From IMG/VR virus record IMGVR_UViG_3300047564_004158, positions 1 to 55,497 of that record: a stretch of DNA of 55,497 nucleotides. One strand, 5' to 3'. This DNA is from a virus. Every line of letters starts with the position of its first letter. Within the stretch, counting starts at the first letter, position 1. Below the pieces are notes generated by a model. That model did no database searches. It was not told the DNA's origin and saw nothing but the letters and a program-made list of their open reading frames with translations. The position numbers and the translations under genes are program-made. Below are positions 50,587-55,497 of the stretch, piece after piece.

Positions 50587-50851
50587 ACTCTACTTGAACA
50601 TCAGTCATACCTTCAGGCTTAAAACGCCTGTAGTTATGCTTGAGATCAAAATCCTGTAATAGTTGCATAGTTTCCTCATGTTGTCGACGACGTAGGTCAC
50701 CCATAACTTGAGTAAATTTAGCAAACTCGCTTTCATCGAGATTTGTAATATCCCAACCCTCGACAAACTGAGTAGGTGTTACTAGCTCAATAACGGCACG
50801 TTTACTAATATCACCACCTGATTTAGTATAAGTAAATTCTAGGAGTTTCAT
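50579..50851 (-). CDS. Hypothetical protein, first gene of an early operon
   Basis: Encodes 90 residues. AAAGG lies six bases upstream of the ATG, and the transcript from the promoter at 50882-50910 would have a ~24-base leader. The start (MKLLEFTYTKSGGDISKRAV) resembles beta-rich proteins that present small modules in phage and bacterial WYL-like contexts, then helices follow (FAKFTQVMGDLRRRQHEETM). The family is not firmly recognised. Confidence 0.68.
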   Translation of the reverse strand: MKLLEFTYTKSGGDISKRAVIELVTPTQFVEGWDITNLDESEFAKFTQVMGDLRRRQHEETMQLLQDFDLKHNYRRFKPEGMTDVQVEYV

Positions 50852-50881
50852 TGATAGCCTTTCATCATCAACAGAAATAAT

Positions 50882-50910
50882 ATTATACAGTGTTTAACAA
50901 ACACTTTCAA
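50882..50910 (-). promoter_or_regulatory. Sigma-70 promoter with an inverted repeat in its spacer
   Basis: TTGAAA (five of six) and TATAAT, 17 bases apart on the - strand. The -35 end and spacer contain a perfect 7-bp inverted repeat AGTGTTT-GTT-AAACACT, a plausible repressor operator. It drives the three-gene operon ending at 49948. Confidence 0.85.
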
Positions 50911-50920
50911 ATAGAAAATT

Positions 50921-51181
50921 TTAGTCTTGTTTTAATATTTCCGACCTTAACGCTTCTTTAAACAGCTTGCCTTTTTCTTCGCTGAATATTGGTATAAATA
51001 TGCTAGGTGCTATTAATATAGATAAAGCTATATAAGTTAAACTACTAATTATAGGGCTACGAGTAAACGTATTATCTATATTTAAACGCCTAGCTTCATG
51101 GACTATGGGTATGTAAAAGAATAACCAACAACATATACCTGTAGTTACTGCAAATACAAGATATAGTGTTAGGGCATCCAT
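50921..51181 (-). CDS. Small membrane protein with two hydrophobic segments
   Basis: Encodes 86 residues. Two membrane segments (LTLYLVFAVTTGICCWLFFY near residues 4-23 and ISSLTYIALSILIAPSIFIP near 45-65) are separated by a basic loop (VHEARRLNIDNTFTRSP). The C terminus is charged. It overlaps the upstream gene by 13 bases. Its small size and double-pass topology fit phage membrane effectors, such as superinfection-exclusion or host-takeover proteins, but there is no specific signal for either. Confidence 0.62.
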   Translation of the reverse strand: MDALTLYLVFAVTTGICCWLFFYIPIVHEARRLNIDNTFTRSPIISSLTYIALSILIAPSIFIPIFSEEKGKLFKEALRSEILKQD

Positions 51182-51576
51182 ACTTGGCGACCGTACCTAT
51201 CGTGCGCTCGCGCACCAATTGAAAAGTCAACCTTGCTAAGTTGTGCAACTTTTATACCTACTTTTGGCTTATTGTATCCTGCCAGCGCTTCTAGTTGAAT
51301 TTTATGATTACTGTTAAACATATCACGATTAACAAATCCTGCAAATTGCTTAAACAGTTTGGCAATTTTAATATTGCCTGGTGTCCACTGTGGGTCTTTG
51401 GGCGTTGCGCGACGATATTTAATAGATTGTGTGGCTTTTTGTGCTACTTGATCGTTTGGGTGATTTTTAAGATGTTTTGCTAATTTACGTTTGCGATTTG
51501 TTTCCCAGATTTTATTGCTTTTATACCTAGTCCAGTAGTTCTGGTCACTCTTACTACTAGTTTTGCCTTTGGCCAT
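51169..51576 (-). CDS. Basic hypothetical protein
   Basis: Encodes 135 residues and is very basic (KTSSKSDQNYWTRYKSNK; NRKRKLAKHLKNHPNDQ). The C-terminal half (KIAKLFKQFAGFVNRDMFN, then GARAHDRYGRQVWMP) is aromatic and positively charged. The charge pattern suggests RNA, ribosome or DNA binding. It directly follows the upstream gene and overlaps the downstream one. No family recognised. Confidence 0.65.
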   Translation of the reverse strand: MAKGKTSSKSDQNYWTRYKSNKIWETNRKRKLAKHLKNHPNDQVAQKATQSIKYRRATPKDPQWTPGNIKIAKLFKQFAGFVNRDMFNSNHKIQLEALAGYNKPKVGIKVAQLSKVDFSIGARAHDRYGRQVWMP

Positions 51577-51786
51577 TTATACCTCAATACAATTAATTAA
51601 TGATTCCTCAGTGTCCCACAACCAATCTTGGAGATCAACAGCACTGTCAATTCCGTCAGGTACATGGTCATAGTCTAAGAAGTTTAGCATTGCATCTAGT
51701 GGATCAGTACCAAAGACGATTTCTAGATCAATGCCCGCATCCTGCGGATGTTGAAAAGCTACAACATATTGTCTATCTTGTTTCAT
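51577..51786 (-). CDS. Small acidic hypothetical protein, first gene of an early operon
   Basis: Encodes 69 residues: MKQDRQYVVAFQHPQDAGID, then Asp/Trp-rich DSAVDLQDWLWDTEESLINC. A strong ribosome site (AAGGAAAGG) precedes the ATG, and the promoter at 51814-51842 gives a ~21-base leader. Small acidic early phage proteins often bind and redirect host enzymes; here that is only a possibility. It abuts the basic protein gene (51169-51576). Confidence 0.68.
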   Translation of the reverse strand: MKQDRQYVVAFQHPQDAGIDLEIVFGTDPLDAMLNFLDYDHVPDGIDSAVDLQDWLWDTEESLINCIEV

Positions 51787-51813
51787 AATCCTTTCCTTGA
51801 ATATCGAATAAAT

Positions 51814-51842
51814 ATTATAGCAAAATACGAGTGATAAGTCAA
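51814..51842 (-). promoter_or_regulatory. Sigma-70 promoter of the early three-gene operon
   Basis: TTGACT (five of six) and TATAAT with TGn extension, 17 bases apart on the - strand. The transcript leader contains the ribosome site AAGGAAAGG before the ATG at 51786. Confidence 0.88.
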
Positions 51843-51860
51843 TATAATTTTTTTAGAACA

Positions 51861-51884
51861 AAAAACCCAGCCTAAGCTGGGTTT
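51861..51884 (-). terminator. Rho-independent terminator after the CAU tRNA
   Basis: A perfect 9-bp stem (51863-51871 with 51876-51884), loop CTAA, followed on the - strand by a T-rich run. It ends the message carrying the glycosyltransferases and tRNA, just before the next promoter. Confidence 0.9.
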
Positions 51885-51890
51885 AGTATT

Positions 51891-51968
<78 letters not shown>

Positions 51969-51969
<1 letters not shown>

Positions 51970-52745
51970 TAAAATCCTATATATTTATGCCTAATAAGAT
52001 TTAAGTCATATTTATTATATCCAGGATCATTTTGTGGGTTATTGTATGGATAGCGATTACTGGGTGTAAATTGCCACCAATTATCTCCCCACTTGTTAGT
52101 TAAGTAATATCCTTCATTTACCTGTCTAGCATAATCTAGTTTAGCTTTTAAGGAGGTATCTTCTCGCCAAGTTTGACTACCGCTTTTAGCATACTCTAGG
52201 GTTTCGCCATGATAGTAGGGTTTTGTTATAAACGCTTTGCTAATTGGTTCACTAATAAAGCGTAATAAGTAGTCCCAATCTTCACAGTAGGCTGGATATA
52301 GGTTTTCATCAAATAATCCATACTTTTGTACTACCCAGTCTTTTATTAAAAATATATCCCAGGTACCAACACCAAACTCCCCACTAGCACCATGTACCAT
52401 GCCTATGTCTGGATTGTTGGCATGAAAACACATATCTTCTAAAAAGCCACTAGTAAAAGCTACATCATGATTTACAATAATCCAATAAGGACTCATCATA
52501 TAGCTTTTAATAATTAGGTTCCAAGCAGCAGGACAACCAATATTAGTTGGCAGGTGACAGATGTGTAGATTTTTTATATGGTTGCTGTTTAGCTGTAAAT
52601 TATCTAGCTCTTTTGTAATTTGTCCGCGGCCATTATTATTAAACACAACAAAGTTATCTACTGGATAATCTATGCTAGCAATTAGTCGTTGTAACCAGTG
52701 TACGCCATTTACTATAGCAGTACCAATTACTGGTATGCTAGTCAT
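51969..52745 (-). CDS. Glycosyltransferase, family 2-like (GT-A fold)
   Basis: Encodes 258 residues. The ATG at 52745 overlaps the upstream stop by 8 bases. GT-A landmarks: the start PVIGTAIVNGVHWLQRLIAS, DNFVVFNNNGRGQ, and a region like the D-x-D motif (WIIVNHDVAFTSGFLEDM, with N-H-D). PAYCEDWDYLLRF resembles the acceptor-site E/D-D-x-D-W region of family 2 enzymes. It transfers a sugar from a nucleotide sugar to an unknown acceptor. The stop overlaps the tRNA 5' base. With the next gene it forms a glycan-building pair. Confidence 0.82.
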
Positions 52746-54225
52746 TATCAATTCTTTCCAGAACTGTTAGTCCATTATTAACTGTTCTGTGTATTTTAAA
52801 GCGCCAATGCGGATTAGCAATTAAAAATTCTATAATAGCTGGTAGTAGCCCTTGCCCACCACCACCTTCTCCACTAACGCCATAGGTATGTGTATCATGA
52901 AATGCTAAATATTTTTGTGCTTTATTTCCATGCAATTTTAATTCCTGACTTAATTGATCGTATGTATGCCAAGTATCAATGAATAGTAAGTCAACTGGCT
53001 CAATATCTAATTTTAGTACGTCTGCTTGTTCGTAACTAACATCCTTTCCTAAACTACTAGCATAGTGAAATAGTGCTAGTACTTTCTCGTCTAGTTCAAG
53101 ATCATAAGCACGTAGTTTAACATTTGCACTTAAAAATGCTCTAGTACTCTGCCCGTCGCGAGTACCCATTTCAGTAACACTAGCACAATCTATAGCTAAT
53201 TGTTTTAATATTGGCAGATGTTGATTTATATCTGTTTGCATATTGCAAGCAGCTAAATATTCATTATCTAGTAGATTTCTGCCATTATTTGCATATTGTG
53301 GTAACAAATAATCACGAATATTAGTGTGTTCAAATAACTGTTTTGGCAGTAAATCCTGCGAGTATTCTACTAGAACGGTATCTACTTCACCACTTGGCGA
53401 AATTCTTCCTGCCATTGGCTCCTCATGGTGAAGCTTAGCCATTTCGTTACCATTATAGCTATTGCCCTTAATAAAACTAAATGTATCATTATAGTGCGTA
53501 AACGAACGGCGTTTTACTGCACGTTTTTCTGGGCCACCCATCCAACTAAAATGCCAGCCCATATCTTCTACACGAATACCATCTTGGTGTAAATAGCTAA
53601 TAGTAAATGGGTTGTCTACATTAGATCTAATTTGTGTAGGAGTAGCACGCTGTAAATGTTGTTTTGTACACATAAACATGCCACCATCCCAATGTTTGGG
53701 ACTACCATCTATCTTAAATACTCTAAGATTTGCCTTTCCTTCTAGGTGCACTAGTGGAACTTTAATTATGTTATTAGGATGTGCAAGCACAGTATTAGCC
53801 AACCAATCTAAGTAAGCTGGATTGATAATTTCATCACTGTCACTAACTAAAAACAGTGTATTATCGCTGTACTTATCAATTGATTGTAGTAGACTGTCTT
53901 TTTGTAGTCGCTCTCTGGTTCTAGCACGTATAGAATCATGATTTTTGTTATTTTCATAACAATTAAAAACATCAATTAATTCTACTGGAAGATTATTATC
54001 TTCAGGAATAGTTAATTGTATAATTTCAATTTTATCGCGTGGTAGACCTAATTCACTAATCCGCTGATCTAACATATACTCGCAAGGTAGGCCACTATGA
54101 GTTTTATTAGATTCGCAAATAATAAATTTATCTACATAATCTTTTAGTACATTAATTCTTAATTGTAGTAGTTCTTTTCCTGTTTGGTCAAAGTAGGGGA
54201 AAAAATCTATAATTTGTTTTTGCAT
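52738..54225 (-). CDS. GT17-like glycosyltransferase fused to a class I methyltransferase
   Basis: Encodes 495 residues. The N-terminal ~290 residues match the GT17 type (beta-1,4-N-acetylglucosaminyltransferase-like): IIDFFPYFDQTGKELLQLRI, YVDKFIICESNKTHSG, LFLVSDSDEIINPAYL and HWDGGMFMCT. The C-terminal ~170 residues are an SAM-dependent methyltransferase of the 24 family: VTEMGTRDGQSTRAFLS (SAM loop), DLLFIDTWHTYDQLSQELKL and KYLAFHDTHTYGVSGEGGGG. One chain could add and then methylate a sugar, or modify a common acceptor twice. It is adjacent to a tRNA and to the family 2 glycosyltransferase gene. Confidence 0.85.
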   Translation of the reverse strand: MQKQIIDFFPYFDQTGKELLQLRINVLKDYVDKFIICESNKTHSGLPCEYMLDQRISELGLPRDKIEIIQLTIPEDNNLPVELIDVFNCYENNKNHDSIRARTRERLQKDSLLQSIDKYSDNTLFLVSDSDEIINPAYLDWLANTVLAHPNNIIKVPLVHLEGKANLRVFKIDGSPKHWDGGMFMCTKQHLQRATPTQIRSNVDNPFTISYLHQDGIRVEDMGWHFSWMGGPEKRAVKRRSFTHYNDTFSFIKGNSYNGNEMAKLHHEEPMAGRISPSGEVDTVLVEYSQDLLPKQLFEHTNIRDYLLPQYANNGRNLLDNEYLAACNMQTDINQHLPILKQLAIDCASVTEMGTRDGQSTRAFLSANVKLRAYDLELDEKVLALFHYASSLGKDVSYEQADVLKLDIEPVDLLFIDTWHTYDQLSQELKLHGNKAQKYLAFHDTHTYGVSGEGGGGQGLLPAIIEFLIANPHWRFKIHRTVNNGLTVLERIDND

Positions 54226-54239
54226 TATCTAACTCTTGT

Positions 54240-54314
54240 TGGTACTCGGTGACAGTTTCGAACTGCCGACCCTCACGGTGTAAACGTGACGCTCTACCAC
54301 TGAGCTAACCGAGC
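54240..54314 (-). tRNA. tRNA-Val (UAC)
   Basis: A 75-base cloverleaf with CCA encoded. Acceptor GCTCGGT pairs with ACCGAGT (one G-T wobble); anticodon stem TCACG/CGTGA with loop TTTACAC gives anticodon UAC. The T arm has the standard TTCGAAA. It should read GTA/GTG codons, which are frequent in AT-rich phage genes. Confidence 0.95.
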
Positions 54315-54317
54315 GTA

Positions 54318-54830
54318 TTAATTTACTAATACACGACTAATTGCTGTTATAACGCTAGCAATACGGCCAATATCACGTAGTTGTTCTACTGTATAGCCTT
54401 CTTTTTTAAGTGTATCGTAATGTGCTTTTACACAAAAATGACACTTGCCTACAATTGAGGCAGCTAAACTGTAGGCCTCAAATTTAGCTTTAGTAGTGAA
54501 ACCATGTGTGTTAATAGCGTTCATACGTAGTTGTGCTGGCAGCCCACTAAGTTGCTCGTCACCAGCCATTTCTACATATGGATACCACGTATTATTTTGT
54601 GCCATTAGACTAGCTGCAGTAATAACAGCATAAGCTTCTTGACTATCAGTCATTTCAGTTTCTAGCCATGTCCACAATTTATGATTACCTGTGGCAAATG
54701 CAGCTGCTAGTGCAATATATTCAGCATCTTCACCTAATGAGCTACGCTTAATTACGTTATCTAAATTTAGTTTTGCATCTTTAGCATAGTCTGGTACGGC
54801 TTGCTTGACTTTGTCTACCCAGTGCGTCAC
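54318..54830 (-). CDS. ahpD: AhpD-like alkylhydroperoxidase
   Basis: Encodes 170 residues from a GTG with GGAG seven bases upstream, overlapping the ahpC stop by 4 bases (GTGA). The catalytic core has Glu118, Cys130, Cys133 and His137, the same numbers as in Mycobacterium tuberculosis AhpD; His132 of that enzyme is Phe here, with a His at 131 (KCHFCVKAH). AhpD reduces peroxides itself and recycles AhpC. Gene order ahpC-ahpD matches bacterial operons. Such a pair is rare in phages. It probably came from a bacterium. Confidence 0.92.
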   Translation of the reverse strand: MTHWVDKVKQAVPDYAKDAKLNLDNVIKRSSLGEDAEYIALAAAFATGNHKLWTWLETEMTDSQEAYAVITAASLMAQNNTWYPYVEMAGDEQLSGLPAQLRMNAINTHGFTTKAKFEAYSLAASIVGKCHFCVKAHYDTLKKEGYTVEQLRDIGRIASVITAISRVLVN

Positions 54831-55402
54831 AGTGTTGCTCCGCCTACTGTACGGTTGCAGGCACAAAGTTCACCAGTTTGTAGTGCGTCTAACACACGTA
54901 ATGTTTCTTCTGGCGATCTACCTACGTTTAGGTTATTCACTGTAACATGCTGAATAACATTGTCTGGGTCGACGATAAATGTTGCACGTAGTGCTGCACC
55001 TGCTGGTACATAAAATACGCCCAGCTGTTCAATTAGGCTAAGGTTTTTATAGCCAATGCCAAAATCATCGTCCATCCACTCATTACCACGACGTTGTGTA
55101 TCAGCAAATTGAATGTGCTTGATCTTAGCCAAATCCTCGTGACTACGTTGCCAAGCAAGTTTGCAGAATTCATTGTCAGTGCTGCCTGTTAATAGAACGG
55201 CATCACGGTCTTGGAAGTCCTGAAACAATTTATCATATGCCACAATCTCAGTGGGACATACAAATGTAAAATCTTTGGGGTAGTATACTAAGACTTTCCA
55301 CTTGCCTGGAAAGCTGGTTTCAGTAATATCAAAAAACTGGTCACTGCCTGGGTTGATGCCAGTTACTAGAAATGGTTTTAATTTATCGCCTACTGTTTTC
55401 AT
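54827..55402 (-). CDS. ahpC: AhpC 2-Cys peroxiredoxin
   Basis: Encodes 191 residues from the ATG at 55402; a longer reading runs into the tRNA gene and is rejected. The peroxidatic Cys49 lies in DFTFVCPTE, with RATFIVDPDNVIQHV and the conserved catalytic Arg later. The resolving Cys is at 180 or 182 (GELCACNRT), where most AhpC proteins have VCPANW-type ends. It reduces hydrogen peroxide and organic peroxides. No AhpF is coded; AhpD or host thiols should recycle it. It starts just after tRNA-Gly. Confidence 0.95.
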   Translation of the reverse strand: MKTVGDKLKPFLVTGINPGSDQFFDITETSFPGKWKVLVYYPKDFTFVCPTEIVAYDKLFQDFQDRDAVLLTGSTDNEFCKLAWQRSHEDLAKIKHIQFADTQRRGNEWMDDDFGIGYKNLSLIEQLGVFYVPAGAALRATFIVDPDNVIQHVTVNNLNVGRSPEETLRVLDALQTGELCACNRTVGGATL

Positions 55403-55419
55403 AAATACCTTGTGTTGTG

Positions 55420-55495
55420 TGGAGCGGCAAATCGGTCTCGAACCGACAACATCCTGCTTGGAAGGCAGGTGCTCTACCAATTGAGCTATTGCCGC
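55420..55495 (-). tRNA. tRNA-Gly (UCC)
   Basis: A 76-base cloverleaf with CCA encoded. Acceptor GCGGCAA pairs with TTGCCGC, anticodon stem CCTGC/GCAGG, loop CTTCCAA gives anticodon UCC (reads GGA/GGG). T loop has TTCGAGA. Only 17 bases separate it from the ahpC ATG, so it may be processed from the same transcript. Confidence 0.96.
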
Positions 55496-55497
55496 GT

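Noticed and set aside
55403-55480. A longer AhpC with 26 more N-terminal residues
   Set aside because: The extension runs through tRNA-Gly, and the ATG at 55402 gives the usual AhpC length.

Overview
The window looks like about 55 kb of a large, AT-rich, lytic tailed phage (Caudoviricetes) that infects a Gram-negative bacterium. The lysis genes include a glycoside-hydrolase-19 endolysin and a spanin-like pair (an inner-membrane coiled-coil protein and a lipoprotein with a lipobox), which fits a host with an outer membrane. Genes are tightly packed with many 1-14 base overlaps. There is no capsid, portal, terminase or integrase gene here, so this is only part of the genome. Small proteins such as the 2OG-Fe(II) oxygenase, the DNIT-type tail-region proteins and the PhoH ATPase resemble those of marine and freshwater myoviruses, but the host cannot be named from this sequence.

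The layout is two convergent blocks. The left half (1-29405, + strand) is a late block. Bases 1-21050 hold tail-fibre or adhesin genes built from reused modules: a ~40-residue N-terminal motif present in six genes, collagen-like G-x-Q repeats, IPT/TIG and putative Ig domains, eight LamG-like domains in two giant genes, glycine-rich adhesin domains, and a trio of paralogous large proteins. Bases 21217-22645 are the lysis cassette. Bases 22666-27759 encode a run of seven secreted, lipoprotein or membrane proteins of unknown function. PhoH and two conserved phage proteins close the block. A perfect 11-bp hairpin with A- and T-tracts on either side (29408-29443) can terminate transcription from both directions.

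The right half (29445-55497, - strand) carries nucleotide metabolism and replication: a B12-dependent ribonucleotide reductase, a LAGLIDADG homing endonuclease, dUTPase, 5' exonuclease, resolvase-like nuclease, the gp46/gp47 (SbcCD-like) pair, a probable ssDNA-binding protein, a UvsW-like helicase, family A DNA polymerase, primase, DnaB-like helicase and an NAD-dependent DNA ligase encoded by two genes. Further right are regulatory-looking HTH proteins, a five-bladed GH130-like protein with a TPR partner, two glycosyltransferase genes (one fused to a methyltransferase), an AhpC/AhpD peroxidase pair and three tRNA genes (CAU, Val-UAC, Gly-UCC).

A striking shared feature of the right half is a set of near-consensus sigma-70 promoters. 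I found six on the - strand, all with exactly 17-bp spacers and TATAAT boxes, and none of comparable quality for the + strand block. This suggests host RNA polymerase reads the - strand block early, while late genes depend on read-through or on a promoter type outside or not recognised in this window. The two ligase halves each have their own such promoter.
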